A stretch of 46,647 nt of DNA from a virus: positions 1 through 46,647 of IMG/VR virus record IMGVR_UViG_3300009509_000038, one strand, 5' to 3'. Each line of letters starts with the position of its first letter. Position 1 is the stretch's first letter. A model generated the notes under the pieces. The model did no database searches and was not told where the DNA came from. It saw only the letters and a program-made list of their open reading frames with translations. Of this stretch, positions 34,477 through 44,620 are shown piece after piece. The position numbers were made by a program, and so were the translations under genes.

Positions 34477-35666
34477 TGGTAGCACTTGGAGACATAGCTA
34501 GTTCATTACTAGGAGAAAAAACAGATTTCTCAGCTCCCAATTTTGATATCACTGTTGAAGGTGTAGAAATAGGTGTGAATCTTAGTAAATTTGTACAAGA
34601 ATTGGAATATGAAAGTGCTGATGGGATAGCTGATGAGGCTAGGCTAAAATTGATTAATCCTGACTTTATGCTTAGTGACTCTAAGCTTTGGCAACCTGGC
34701 AATGAGCTAGGTATCTACTTCGGTTATGGGCCATCTGTGAGTGAAGTTGGCAGGGCAATTATAACCAATGTGCGTATAAATTATCCGCAAGACGGGTTTC
34801 CAACAATTGATATAGTAGCTAATACTGCAGATTTTCTTATGATGCAAAATCGACCCCCACAGCAAAAAGCTAAAGATAGAATTGTAGAAGAAAGCATATT
34901 AATTCATGAAGCGGTAGAAAACGTTGCCAATAGAGATCCATATTCGTTTTCAAATCTTGATATAGATGAAACTCCAGGGAGATATTCTTCACCTCAAAAA
35001 GCTGATATGAGCGACTATGAATTTGTTGATGCCTTAGCCAATCTTATGGGCTATAGCTTTTGGGTTGATTATGATGGGGGATGGGCACTTCATTTTAAAG
35101 ATCCAGCCAATTTAGCTCTTGAGCAAGAAGGAAATAAGTATACATTTCAATACTTTGCTGGAAATAAGGGAACTCTATTAGATTTTGTTCCAGAAATGGC
35201 TTTGCAAGGTGCGATTACCAGATTGCAAGTACAGGGCAGAATTCCTGGAACGGATAAATCTCCACCACAAACGGTTCTTGAAGAATTCGATGATACAGAA
35301 TCAGTGCCAGATGTAAAATATACAGGCGATGCAAGTGAAACAATTGGGGAAACTCATACGACTGGTGGAGCTGTCATGAAACTATTTTTTGGAGATTACG
35401 CTATAGAAGTAGTTAGTGACATCAAATTTAAAACAGCTACAGAAGCAAAACTATGGGCTCAAATGTGGTGGAATAAAAGAAGAGAAAACTTTATTGTTGG
35501 TAGGGGAACTACAATAGGGGTGCCAGATGTATTTGCTAGACAAATTCACAAGATTGAGGTTCCAGATGTGGGGCTTAGTGGTGATTACTATTTTGCTAGG
35601 GTTAGACACGTATTCAATCCCACTACTGGATACCTTATAGATTTTACGGCTAGAAAAGTAATATGA
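34476..35666 (+). CDS. Baseplate hub protein (gpD/gp27-like)
   Basis: This 396-residue protein is a late control gpD-like hub (VNLSKFVQELEYESADGIAD, then SDYEFVDALANLMGYSFWVD and a central beta domain to DYYFARVRHVFNP). The family forms a trimeric ring between tube and spike. Neighbours are the LysM hub gene and the spike gene, with short overlaps. Confidence 0.82.
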   Translation: MVALGDIASSLLGEKTDFSAPNFDITVEGVEIGVNLSKFVQELEYESADGIADEARLKLINPDFMLSDSKLWQPGNELGIYFGYGPSVSEVGRAIITNVRINYPQDGFPTIDIVANTADFLMMQNRPPQQKAKDRIVEESILIHEAVENVANRDPYSFSNLDIDETPGRYSSPQKADMSDYEFVDALANLMGYSFWVDYDGGWALHFKDPANLALEQEGNKYTFQYFAGNKGTLLDFVPEMALQGAITRLQVQGRIPGTDKSPPQTVLEEFDDTESVPDVKYTGDASETIGETHTTGGAVMKLFFGDYAIEVVSDIKFKTATEAKLWAQMWWNKRRENFIVGRGTTIGVPDVFARQIHKIEVPDVGLSGDYYFARVRHVFNPTTGYLIDFTARKVI

Positions 35667-36265
35667 ATCTAACAGAAAAATTTCCTGCTACAGTAGTAGA
35701 CAATCAGGATCCTGAAACTAGGGGTAGAATACAGGTTTCTTGTATAGGGCTACTTGGCTCAGACGAAATCAAATATAACAAATGGATTGATCCAAGATTT
35801 GATTGGGGCTGGTTTTACGTTCCAGATATTGGCGAAGAAGTTGAAATTGTTGTAGCCACTAGCAACGATAAAGATCAATCCTATGGTCAAGGATTTATTC
35901 AGGCTCCAGATATACACTGGGAGGGGAAAAGAGAATATAATTCAGATACGCCTATTAATGATGAATTCAAAAGCAACTACGGTAAAAGACGTGGTTTTGC
36001 ATCTCCAGCTGGAAATGTAATCATGTTTGACGATAGCACAGGTCAAGAAAAAATTTCTATATCGCTGAAAAACGGTGATATTAGGATAGACATGCAAAAC
36101 GGAATTATTCAGTTGGGAGAAGGAGCTATAGAGCCTGTGGTTTTAGGCACTTCATTTAAGGCTACTTATGACACACATGTTCATCCAGGTCCGATGGGCA
36201 ATACTGGTGTACCAATAGTTCCACTACCAGCAAATAATTTATCAACAGAGGTATTTAGTAAATAA
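35663..36265 (+). CDS. Baseplate spike protein (gpV/gp5 OB-fold type)
   Basis: This 200-residue protein has an N-terminal OB fold, FPATVVDNQDPETRGRIQVS, typical of gpV and VgrG-like proteins. Residues about 110-160 resemble the start of a beta-helix (GNVIMFDDSTGQEKISISL). The end has THVHPGPMGNTGVPIVP, a common spike tail phrase with possible metal-binding histidines. It forms the membrane-piercing needle at the tail tip. Confidence 0.85.
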   Translation: MNLTEKFPATVVDNQDPETRGRIQVSCIGLLGSDEIKYNKWIDPRFDWGWFYVPDIGEEVEIVVATSNDKDQSYGQGFIQAPDIHWEGKREYNSDTPINDEFKSNYGKRRGFASPAGNVIMFDDSTGQEKISISLKNGDIRIDMQNGIIQLGEGAIEPVVLGTSFKATYDTHVHPGPMGNTGVPIVPLPANNLSTEVFSK

Positions 36266-36747
36266 TGTTAGATCCAATACAATTAAGAACTAATTTGTAT
36301 GAATTATGTGAATGCCCAGCAAATTGCGCAGTATGTGAAAATTATGAAGAGTGCGAAATGCGTAATGAAAATTATTGTCAAGCTTGTAAATTTGCAGAGG
36401 CTATGAGGGTATATTCTACAAATATTATTCCTGCTTCAACAACTGTAGATAGTGCTGCTTCTAGTTTAGAAACAGAATTAATGGCAACGTTTATATTACA
36501 GGTTGAAGCCTCAGCTGAAATGGAATTAGCTTTTGCAAATTTTGCTAATGCAATAGCTACCGGTATGTTGCCAGCATATGTTGGAACTCCACCATCTGGA
36601 TCGGTTGGCTTTTACAATCTATTTACAATGATATTTCCAGATACATGGGCAGAAGGTGCGCAGCGATTTGCATCAGCTATTGACAATTGGATGAAAACAG
36701 GGACGGCTACACCTAGCGGAGGGGGTAGTCCAATTAATTGGTCATAA
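36265..36747 (+). CDS. Baseplate-module protein with unusual cysteine-rich N terminus
   Basis: This 160-residue protein is coupled to the spike gene by TAATG. Seven cysteines fall within residues 15-41 (C15, C17, C21, C24, C30, C38, C41), enough for one or two zinc or iron-sulfur sites. The C-terminal about 100 residues (GMLPAYVGTPPSGSVGFYNL) resemble small unknown phage structural proteins of the tail tip. A cysteine cluster of this density is not seen in other virion proteins here. The role is unknown. Confidence 0.65.
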   Translation: MLDPIQLRTNLYELCECPANCAVCENYEECEMRNENYCQACKFAEAMRVYSTNIIPASTTVDSAASSLETELMATFILQVEASAEMELAFANFANAIATGMLPAYVGTPPSGSVGFYNLFTMIFPDTWAEGAQRFASAIDNWMKTGTATPSGGGSPINWS

Positions 36748-36748
36748 C

Positions 36749-37129
36749 ATGGCAAAAGGCTTAAAAATACCGGTTGGAGTAGATAATTTAGGTGGATCCG
36801 AAATTGTTGAAAGCGATGAACAAGCTATCAAAATTATCAAAACAGCTCTTGGCTCTGGCTACAATGACAATGCTTATCAGCAAGATATATCTTTGGGCGA
36901 ATCCATGATTTTTGGATCAAACACTAATCAGCTTAGAGCAGATATAACACGTAGGCTATACAAGATCTTTAAAGAATTTGAAGATGATTTGTTATATAAG
37001 CTTGCACGTAATACAATTAAGTGGTCTAGAGATGTTTCAAGACAAGAGCTTATATTAGAATTTCAATTTATCAATTTGGAAAGTGATACTCCAACAGTGT
37101 TTAGGCAAGCTTTCAGAGTAGGAGCATAG
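36749..37129 (+). CDS. Baseplate wedge protein gp25-like
   Basis: This 126-residue protein contains the gp25/W-type pattern: an N-terminal GSEIVESDEQAIKIIKTALG and a C-terminal SRQELILEFQFINLESDTP. Although called lysozyme-like, this family is structural and connects the wedge to the sheath. It sits directly before gpJ as expected. Confidence 0.85.
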   Translation: MAKGLKIPVGVDNLGGSEIVESDEQAIKIIKTALGSGYNDNAYQQDISLGESMIFGSNTNQLRADITRRLYKIFKEFEDDLLYKLARNTIKWSRDVSRQELILEFQFINLESDTPTVFRQAFRVGA

Positions 37130-37130
37130 A

Positions 37131-39314
37131 ATGGCAAATATTGAAATTCCTAGTTTTGATTGGTCTGCCTTTTATTATCCGCAAATACTAGAGCAGTTAA
37201 TTCAATTTAAGCGCATAAATGTAGCCGAATTGACAGATGAGTCTGTTCACGAGCCACTAATTCAATTGCTTAGGGCTTTTGCTTTAGTTGGACATCTCAA
37301 CAATACTTATGCTGATATGCTAGCTAACGAGAACACAATAGTTACAGCTAGATTGGCTGAAAATATTCGCAATATGTTGAGGTTAATTGATTATGAGTTA
37401 TCATCCGCTTCTCCAGCTCAGGTTGATATTGTATTTAAACTAACTCAGCCATTAGCTATAGCCACACAAATTATAGCTCAATATTCTCAGGTTGCTACTA
37501 GATCACAAGCAACAGGAACAGTAATTACTTTTGAAGTGTTGGAAGCACTAACAGCAGAAGCAAGTAGCGAAGGTGATATAACCAAAGTATTTGCATATGA
37601 TAATAGTACAACCACATATACAGATTATACAAGTGAGGCTAATAGCGCTCCTGGAGATGACTTTACACCATGGGCTAGCCCTGCAGCTAGAGATATATTG
37701 TATGTGGGTCATGATAGTGTTATGTGGGACAAGCTCAACATAGCTTTAGATACAGCTGGATCTGGGCTAACTGGAATTTGGGAATTTTATGATGGCAATT
37801 TGTTAGATGGGCATCCCAACTCTGTAGCAATTGTTGGATCAACCTTGAGGTTTGAAATAAATAATCTACTAGGTACTAGCGATAGATCTGGAACATTAAT
37901 GAGGGTTCAGCTAGATCAAAGTGGCTCATTTGAAGAAAATATAGTTTCTGAATGGGCTGATTACGGAAGCGGAAATAAGAATTATATAACCACATCAACA
38001 CTTTTAGGGCAACAGGTTGGAGACTGGGATAATGACCCAAATCACTATACGGCTGGTAGACCTTGGAAAGAGCTATCTGTATCTGGAGCTGCCATAAATT
38101 TAGCTGCAGCTGGAGACGTTGATTATGCATTACCAGAAACATTGACTTTAGAGTGGGCTCAGGGCGAAGTCAACAATGAAACAAACTATTGGCTTAGGTA
38201 TAGGATTATATCTGTAAGCACACCTACAGCTCCTGTAATAGATCAACTTAGAATTGATACTGGAAACCAATATGTAAAAGCTGTAGCTACACAGGGTAAA
38301 TTACAGCAAGAATTATCATTGGGTATATCTGATGGTTCTGCAAATCAAGAATTTCAAACAGCTAGAGAAGGGGTAATAGATGATTCTCAGGTTATCACTG
38401 TTAATGGTGTAGAATGGCAAGCGGTTGAAAACTTTCTACAAAGCACTGCTACCAACTTACACTATACATTTAAGCTTGGAGAAAACGATAGGGGGTTTAT
38501 CAAATTTGGAGATGGAATTCGCGGCCTAATTCCTGGTAGTGGGCAAACAATTGCTGCATCGTATAGATATGGGGTAGATACCAACGGGATAGTCGGAGAA
38601 AATTCTATAACGGTCGATAAATCTGGACTTGTAAATGTATCAACGCTTTGGAACCCTAGACCGTCTGTTGGTTGGCAAGAATCTCAAAGCGCTAGTGAAG
38701 AAAGCCTTGAAGAAGCTAAAATACTTGGACCAGCATCATTGCGTGTTACTACTGTAGCTCTTGGTCCTAGAGACGTAGAGATACTTACAGAAGCATATAC
38801 AGATCCAGCAACAGGTAGTAGAATTTTTTCTCGTGCTTTTGCAAATGAGGGTGGTGCGGGTTGCAAAACTACAGAAATAATTGTTGTAGCTGCAGGAAGT
38901 ACACCAGCTTCTACAGAACAGCTAGAAGCTTTAGAATTATATTTCAATGGTGACAAATATGTATATCCACCCGTACCCAAAAAACTAGTAGCAAACCAAG
39001 AAGTTGCAGCAACAAATTATGAACCAAAAATAGTAAATATATCTGCTACTGTCTATGGTGCAACAAGCATTGATGCTATTGAAGATTCATTAACAGCATT
39101 ACTAAATCCAGAAGCTAAACAAGAAGATGGAATTACTTTTGAGTGGGAATTTGGGGGTACTATTTTCTTATCTGACATGATACACAAAATACATCTTACA
39201 GATTCAAATATAACTAAGGTTGATAATTTATTAATTAATGGAGTTGCTTCAGATCTTTCATTAGAATTAAGGCAATTGCCACTAGCTGGAACCATTGTAA
39301 TCACAGCGGGATAA
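37131..39314 (+). CDS. Baseplate protein J (gp6-like wedge)
   Basis: This 727-residue protein has an N terminus (FDWSAFYYPQILEQLIQFKR, then LIQLLRAFALVGHLNNTYAD) and a C-terminal half (VTTVALGPRDVEILTEAYTD, then AATNYEPKIVNISATVYGA) that are characteristic of baseplate J family proteins. A beta-rich insertion of about 200 residues (about 180-390) is longer than in small phage J proteins and may be a sugar-binding or F5/8-like module. It forms the wedge ring. Confidence 0.85.
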   Translation: MANIEIPSFDWSAFYYPQILEQLIQFKRINVAELTDESVHEPLIQLLRAFALVGHLNNTYADMLANENTIVTARLAENIRNMLRLIDYELSSASPAQVDIVFKLTQPLAIATQIIAQYSQVATRSQATGTVITFEVLEALTAEASSEGDITKVFAYDNSTTTYTDYTSEANSAPGDDFTPWASPAARDILYVGHDSVMWDKLNIALDTAGSGLTGIWEFYDGNLLDGHPNSVAIVGSTLRFEINNLLGTSDRSGTLMRVQLDQSGSFEENIVSEWADYGSGNKNYITTSTLLGQQVGDWDNDPNHYTAGRPWKELSVSGAAINLAAAGDVDYALPETLTLEWAQGEVNNETNYWLRYRIISVSTPTAPVIDQLRIDTGNQYVKAVATQGKLQQELSLGISDGSANQEFQTAREGVIDDSQVITVNGVEWQAVENFLQSTATNLHYTFKLGENDRGFIKFGDGIRGLIPGSGQTIAASYRYGVDTNGIVGENSITVDKSGLVNVSTLWNPRPSVGWQESQSASEESLEEAKILGPASLRVTTVALGPRDVEILTEAYTDPATGSRIFSRAFANEGGAGCKTTEIIVVAAGSTPASTEQLEALELYFNGDKYVYPPVPKKLVANQEVAATNYEPKIVNISATVYGATSIDAIEDSLTALLNPEAKQEDGITFEWEFGGTIFLSDMIHKIHLTDSNITKVDNLLINGVASDLSLELRQLPLAGTIVITAG

Positions 39315-39315
39315 A

Positions 39316-41640
39316 ATGGCGGTACCAACACAAATATATAATTTTCTAATTGAAGAAATAAGAAAGCTTGATCAACAAGAAGGTCATCGGTTTGTTGAGC
39401 GATATTTGATAGGGCCACAAACAATTTGGGAAACAAATTCTGAAATTTTACAAACAATTCCTAATATTTGGTCTATTACGGAATGCCCAAATAGATTATT
39501 GCAATATCTAAAAAACATTGTTGGGTGGACATCGGACTTAGACTACATAACAGACGAATTAGATTATGATACACTTAGAAGGTTGATATCTGTATCTGTA
39601 AGGCTTTGGAAGGATCGAGGGCCAGAAGACACAATTAATGATATTATTTATTTTACATTTGATTCTAGAAATAGAATATGGAATTGGTTTGATTTTAGAT
39701 GGGTTCTTGATGAAACACAACTTGGAGAAGATCATCAAGGATTAGATCCATGGATAATAGATCTGCCAGATCCCACAATTTCTGGAGCAGAAAACGTATC
39801 TAATTTGCGAGTGGTAGAACCAGAATCTAAAATAGCTCTTGAAGGAATTGTTGAATTGATGAGAGCCTTAAATGAGGTTATCGAAATAACCTACCTGAAA
39901 TTTTTAGATCAATTTCTAATTGAAGGTGATCTAACACAATGGCAAGATCCAACAACATATAATTTGCATGTTGAAGATGGTGTTTTAAAAGTTGGAGATT
40001 CATCTTCTACCCTTGAATTGGCATGGGCTAATCAACTAGATACAAGCTGGATTAATCAAGTAGTATATTTTAGGGTTAGATTTTGGAGTAATGGTGGATC
40101 GCCAACAGTAACCATTACTCCTTATGGATGGTATTCTGCGCCTTTTATTTTTGGATATACAATAAGCTATAATTTTACTGGTTTAATTACCGTATATGGT
40201 CCATATGGCTTAATTGGTTCTTTTACTTATACACTAAATGAAGGTATTTGGTATGGATTTAGATTTGATATATCTCTACAGGAAGGATCGGTAATATTCA
40301 AGGTTTATATTGATGGCAATTTAGAATATACGGCAATAGATGGATCTATATCCACTTCACCTGGCGCTCCAGCATTTTCATTGTATTATGCATATTTGGA
40401 ATGTAGTGAAATAGAAACCATGTATCCAAATGAAATGTCAGAACCATATGCCAAATTTAGTAATATGAGCTATGAAAATGCCAGTACTCAAGATCGATTT
40501 TCTTTAGGGCCTGGTGGTATTTATGGTGGAAAATATGATACAGATGAATTTGTACCACGAAGAATTTTAGATAGAAGTTGTATATCTGTAGAAAGTAGGA
40601 TAACAGATTATGCTGAATTTAGTAGTAGCTTAAATCTATATAGTAAAACACAAGCCAATGATATAGTTACATCTAACGCAATCCAGGATCCAACAATATA
40701 TTTTGGATCAAATACAGCAGAGCTTCTTACCCCTAGCACTGACAATTCAACACATCGACTATATAGAAATGCTAATTCTGTAACATCTGGTAAATACTAT
40801 ATACTAAATGTATGTGTTAAGGATAATGGTTCTAGATATGTAAACCTATATCTTCCATCGTCTCATTTTTATGAACCATTAATGACAGGTGCCCCACTTG
40901 TTAGATTTGATCTTGAGGATGGAAGCGTTGTAACATCCAATACTAAAAGCCTAATTAAGCAATTGCAAAAAGATTGGTGGCATATTGCTATACTTGGTAT
41001 TTGTACATCTACAGATACAGAAGTTCCATTTTATCTTGGAGCTAGTAGCGCAACCAGTGAAACATATGCTGGAGATGGAAGTAGTGGATTGTATTTTTGG
41101 CTTACTAGTTTGCAAGAAGGCTATGGAACTAATCAAGCTACATTCTTAACTTCTCCTATGGAGAATGTATCTACATCTATGGAAAGAAGAGAAAGCAAAT
41201 GTGTATGGTCGCCCGGTAACTATTCAACAGAAATTGCTTCTAAGAAACATTCGCTCATATGGGCACCGCATTGGGGAACAGACGATATTTTACTTAATGA
41301 TTCTGTTATTTATGACTTATACTTATCTCCTACAGAACGCATTACAGTATTATATGACTATGTAAATAAGCGTGTATGCGTAAAAAGAAATTGGACACAG
41401 CTATTAGCTAGAACAACAACTATAACATTTGGACCACAGGAAGCCAAAATAATAAACTTGGATCCATTTGATGGTACTGTCGAAGTGTTAGGAGCTACAA
41501 CCGGTGGAATTTCAGCTATAACTGGTTCTTGGAATCAATATTTCATACCAACAATGACACTATTTCTTGGACATGAATACGATTACAATTTGGCAACTTA
41601 TCTTAATGGCAATATCTCTGAAATTTATCCTACAGAATAG
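39316..41640 (+). CDS. gpI-like baseplate protein fused to lectin-like domains
   Basis: This gene encodes 774 residues. Residues 1-200 match tail protein I (LLQYLKNIVGWTSDLDYITD, then LWKDRGPEDTINDIIYFTF), which attaches fibres to the wedge. Beyond that come two beta-sandwich regions of LamG/concanavalin type: residues about 205-380 (TINGLW-type pattern FKVYIDGNLEYTAIDGS) and about 610-774 (ILLNDSVIYDLYLSPTERIT to VCVKRNW and YLNGNISEIYP). Such domains usually bind glycans, so the protein probably contributes to adsorption. Confidence 0.7.
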   Translation: MAVPTQIYNFLIEEIRKLDQQEGHRFVERYLIGPQTIWETNSEILQTIPNIWSITECPNRLLQYLKNIVGWTSDLDYITDELDYDTLRRLISVSVRLWKDRGPEDTINDIIYFTFDSRNRIWNWFDFRWVLDETQLGEDHQGLDPWIIDLPDPTISGAENVSNLRVVEPESKIALEGIVELMRALNEVIEITYLKFLDQFLIEGDLTQWQDPTTYNLHVEDGVLKVGDSSSTLELAWANQLDTSWINQVVYFRVRFWSNGGSPTVTITPYGWYSAPFIFGYTISYNFTGLITVYGPYGLIGSFTYTLNEGIWYGFRFDISLQEGSVIFKVYIDGNLEYTAIDGSISTSPGAPAFSLYYAYLECSEIETMYPNEMSEPYAKFSNMSYENASTQDRFSLGPGGIYGGKYDTDEFVPRRILDRSCISVESRITDYAEFSSSLNLYSKTQANDIVTSNAIQDPTIYFGSNTAELLTPSTDNSTHRLYRNANSVTSGKYYILNVCVKDNGSRYVNLYLPSSHFYEPLMTGAPLVRFDLEDGSVVTSNTKSLIKQLQKDWWHIAILGICTSTDTEVPFYLGASSATSETYAGDGSSGLYFWLTSLQEGYGTNQATFLTSPMENVSTSMERRESKCVWSPGNYSTEIASKKHSLIWAPHWGTDDILLNDSVIYDLYLSPTERITVLYDYVNKRVCVKRNWTQLLARTTTITFGPQEAKIINLDPFDGTVEVLGATTGGISAITGSWNQYFIPTMTLFLGHEYDYNLATYLNGNISEIYPTE

Positions 41641-41650
41641 GAGAAAAAAA

Positions 41651-42013
41651 ATGTACGGAATTACAGATGGTTATCTTTTCGATATAAAAAATCCAACTGG
41701 AGATTTAGAAAGTCCCGTTATAGATGCTAGAGCTGTAAATAGCATTAGCGTAATTTATAAATGGCTTGGAAATCTAATTGGTAGTTTTGAAATTTGGACT
41801 ACCAATGATGAAGATCCAGCTGGTGATCCAATTGGTTGGTGGGAAACAGCTGCAACTTTTACTACTAATCCAGCTGGTACTCTCGGAACAGCTGAACAAA
41901 GTATTAATACTCCAAACAAGTATTATAAAATTCGGTTTGATTTTACTTCTGGAACGGCGCCTACCGCATTATATATGAGTTTGTCTATAAAGAAATTGCC
42001 AAAACAGTACTAG
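41651..42013 (+). CDS. Small tail-associated beta protein
   Basis: This gene encodes 120 residues from ATG 41651 behind GGAGAAA; an upstream in-frame ATG lies inside the previous gene. It is a compact beta-sandwich pattern (VNSISVIYKWLGNLIGSFEI, then YYKIRFDFTSGT) resembling small carbohydrate-binding or fibre-associated modules. The role is probably in the adsorption apparatus. Confidence 0.55.
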   Translation: MYGITDGYLFDIKNPTGDLESPVIDARAVNSISVIYKWLGNLIGSFEIWTTNDEDPAGDPIGWWETAATFTTNPAGTLGTAEQSINTPNKYYKIRFDFTSGTAPTALYMSLSIKKLPKQY

Positions 42014-42025
42014 AAAGAGGTTGCT

Positions 42026-43939
42026 ATGGCTACCGACGATAAGTATGTAAACATATTACCTACACGGCTATTAGGATCAACGTCATTTAAGGATTATTTT
42101 CTAGATTATTTATCGCAATCCTTAGTTGATCTTGTAGCATCAATTTATAATAAAGATGCTACAATTGATCCAGTTTCTAAGGTGATAATCAGCGCTTCTG
42201 GCGCTAACGAATTTGATCTTACGGCTGATAAAAAGGGTACAGATGGATCTGGTCATTTATTAATCACAGATGATACTTATTGTGCTAATGTGCAATTTCA
42301 AAACACAAATGCTATTTTATATAATGTTGCTTTAAAATATGCCATAAAGCCAGAAGGAATAGTGCCAAATCCAAGAACTGGTTATCCTGAATTTGATAGA
42401 TGGGTTGAGTTTTTTGGTGAATCAGATGCTCCTACATCTGTTGTAGATAATACTACATATATTACATTTAATGTTAATTCTGTATGTCCAGATAGCTCTG
42501 AAAGTCATGCTGGTAGAAAATGTCTTGTATGGAAAAACACACCAGCTTTAGGTGCTACATCTGAAGCTTTAGCTTATGAGATATGTACCGTATATTATTC
42601 TGGTGGCAACAATCTTATAGACACAAGTACATCTGGAATTATGGGACAAACAGCTGTTAGTACTACAGCTTCTGACTATACTGTTCTAATGTTAGGGCCT
42701 TCAGTGGCTAGAGTTAGTAGCGTTGATTTTGAGCCATTAGATGATTACTGGTTTATTGGAACACTTACCGGAGCTGGATCGGGCAATCCACCAACAATTC
42801 CTGGTACATCTATTGACAATCAGCGATTAGCTCAATTTAGTTTATCAGATGTGTTAACTAACTTTGTAAGCAATAATGATTTATTCGAATTGGCTATTAA
42901 GAATTGGACAGCATTTAACACAGATAACGTAAATGGTCCATTTTACGATATAACATCTGGATATTCTACAAATGGCACAGACAATTGGGAGTTTTTTGTA
43001 GCTGTTGGTACATATGTAACTGGCGCTGCAGAATTATGGATATCTAAAGAGGGAAAACAATGGTGTGATGTAAACTCTGGAACTAGCGTTTACGATCTAT
43101 ATGGGGTTTGCTTTGATGCAAACATAGATAGTGGCAAATGGGTAGCTGTTGGAGAATATAGAACTGGTACGGCCATGACGGTTGTTACATATGATTATAA
43201 TTTAGGAATAAACGATCAGGAAGGACCAGCTGGAACATGGACGTTAAGAACATGTAACGCTCCATCTGGAACTCCAAGTCTACGATCTATTGCATCTAAT
43301 GGAACCACTTTTGTGGCTGTTGGTACGGCTGATGGATCTGGATATGCGGTTATCATGACAAGTACAGCAGTAGCTACTTGGACAGATCGTGGAACAGCTG
43401 CAGCTATTACGGGTCAATTTGCTAAAATATGCTATGGGAATGGTTTATTTGTAGCTGTTGGTGATAATGCTGGAGCCCCAATTATAGCAACTAGCGTTAA
43501 CGGAACCAGTGGATGGACATCTCGCACCCCAGCTTCTGGTACAACACAACCACTTAGAGCAGTATGTTGGAATGGTACTGTTTTTGTAGCTACTGCTGAT
43601 AATGGAGAAATTCAAACAAGTCCAGATGGTATTACATGGACAAAAAGACGAGATTCAACTTTTACAACCCAAGATTTACTAGGTGTAGCTAGCGACAATG
43701 ATGGAAATCTTGTAGCGACGGCCTATGATGGAAATGGCGGTAGAATTATATATTCTATAGACAATGGTATTACTTGGAAAGAATTTATAGGCATAGATAC
43801 ATCTGCAACAGACAATGCTCAAAGCTATACTGCAATTCCTTATGGCATATGTTTTGGGCATGATAAATTTGTTATGTGTGGTGACAGCACAGAAACAACT
43901 GGTTCTCACCTATGGGCATCAATGAGGCTACCGGAATAA
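42026..43939 (+). CDS. Tail fibre/receptor-binding protein with beta-propeller repeats
   Basis: This gene encodes 637 residues. The first about 300 residues look like a baseplate attachment part. Residues about 310-637 hold repeats of the form GNGLFVAVGD, WNGTVFVATA, SPDGITWTKR and YSIDNGITWKEF, which are BNR/sialidase-type beta-propeller blades, each with an Asp-box-like S-x-D/N-G-x-T-W. Propellers of this kind at a fibre end bind cell-surface sugars, but enzyme activity cannot be inferred. It directly precedes the endolysin gene. Confidence 0.7.
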   Translation: MATDDKYVNILPTRLLGSTSFKDYFLDYLSQSLVDLVASIYNKDATIDPVSKVIISASGANEFDLTADKKGTDGSGHLLITDDTYCANVQFQNTNAILYNVALKYAIKPEGIVPNPRTGYPEFDRWVEFFGESDAPTSVVDNTTYITFNVNSVCPDSSESHAGRKCLVWKNTPALGATSEALAYEICTVYYSGGNNLIDTSTSGIMGQTAVSTTASDYTVLMLGPSVARVSSVDFEPLDDYWFIGTLTGAGSGNPPTIPGTSIDNQRLAQFSLSDVLTNFVSNNDLFELAIKNWTAFNTDNVNGPFYDITSGYSTNGTDNWEFFVAVGTYVTGAAELWISKEGKQWCDVNSGTSVYDLYGVCFDANIDSGKWVAVGEYRTGTAMTVVTYDYNLGINDQEGPAGTWTLRTCNAPSGTPSLRSIASNGTTFVAVGTADGSGYAVIMTSTAVATWTDRGTAAAITGQFAKICYGNGLFVAVGDNAGAPIIATSVNGTSGWTSRTPASGTTQPLRAVCWNGTVFVATADNGEIQTSPDGITWTKRRDSTFTTQDLLGVASDNDGNLVATAYDGNGGRIIYSIDNGITWKEFIGIDTSATDNAQSYTAIPYGICFGHDKFVMCGDSTETTGSHLWASMRLPE

Positions 43940-43946
43940 ACCATTT

Positions 43947-44618
43947 ATGAAATTTTTAGCTATAGGTGATAAAGGTAAAGAAGTTGAAGAAATTCAGCTT
44001 AAGCTAAAAAGGCTTGGTTACTATAAAGCTAAGATAGATGGAGATTTTGGGCCAATAACAAAAGCAGCTGTGGCTAATTTTCAACAAGACATATTGGTTA
44101 CGGGCTGTGTTGATGAGATTACACATATAGCATTGCAAAATGAACATGATAAAGTAGCTCTTGATACGCCAATACCCAAAAGCAAAAAAGAAGTAATTGA
44201 AATTTTTGGTAAAATAGAATATAAGGATTCAACTAATGGTAATATCATAATTACTAACGATTGGGCAAAAGACAATATGATAAAAATTGATTTGCCAATA
44301 GTACGAAAGAAATGGATACATAAGAAATTGGTTAATGCTTTTACTGATGCTTTATCTCAAATAGAAGAAATGGGTTTAGCCAAGGAGATCTATCAATTTG
44401 GAACATGGGCTCCAAGGCACATGCTGCGTAACATAAATAGGCCATTATCATTACATTCTTGGGGAATAGCTTGTGATATTAATTGGTCTCAAAATAGATA
44501 TGGGACAGATGGCAATTTGCATCCAGACATTATTACTGCTTTTGAGAAACATGGATTTAGCTGGGGAGGAAGATGGCGAACTAAAGATCCAATGCATTTT
44601 GAATATTATGAGAGGTAA
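43947..44618 (+). CDS. Endolysin: peptidoglycan-binding domain plus M15 peptidase
   Basis: This gene encodes 223 residues. Residues about 5-65 are a PG_binding_1 domain (KGKEVEEIQLKLKRLGYYK, then DGDFGPITKAAVANFQQ). Residues about 115-223 form an M15 (VanY/L-Ala-D-Glu) peptidase with the zinc motif H170-x6-D177 in SLHSWGIACD and D214-x2-H217 in KDPMHFEY. It should cut the peptide cross-bridges of host peptidoglycan at the end of infection. It has no signal peptide, so release needs the neighbouring membrane protein or another holin. Confidence 0.92.
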   Translation: MKFLAIGDKGKEVEEIQLKLKRLGYYKAKIDGDFGPITKAAVANFQQDILVTGCVDEITHIALQNEHDKVALDTPIPKSKKEVIEIFGKIEYKDSTNGNIIITNDWAKDNMIKIDLPIVRKKWIHKKLVNAFTDALSQIEEMGLAKEIYQFGTWAPRHMLRNINRPLSLHSWGIACDINWSQNRYGTDGNLHPDIITAFEKHGFSWGGRWRTKDPMHFEYYER

Positions 44619-44620
44619 CT

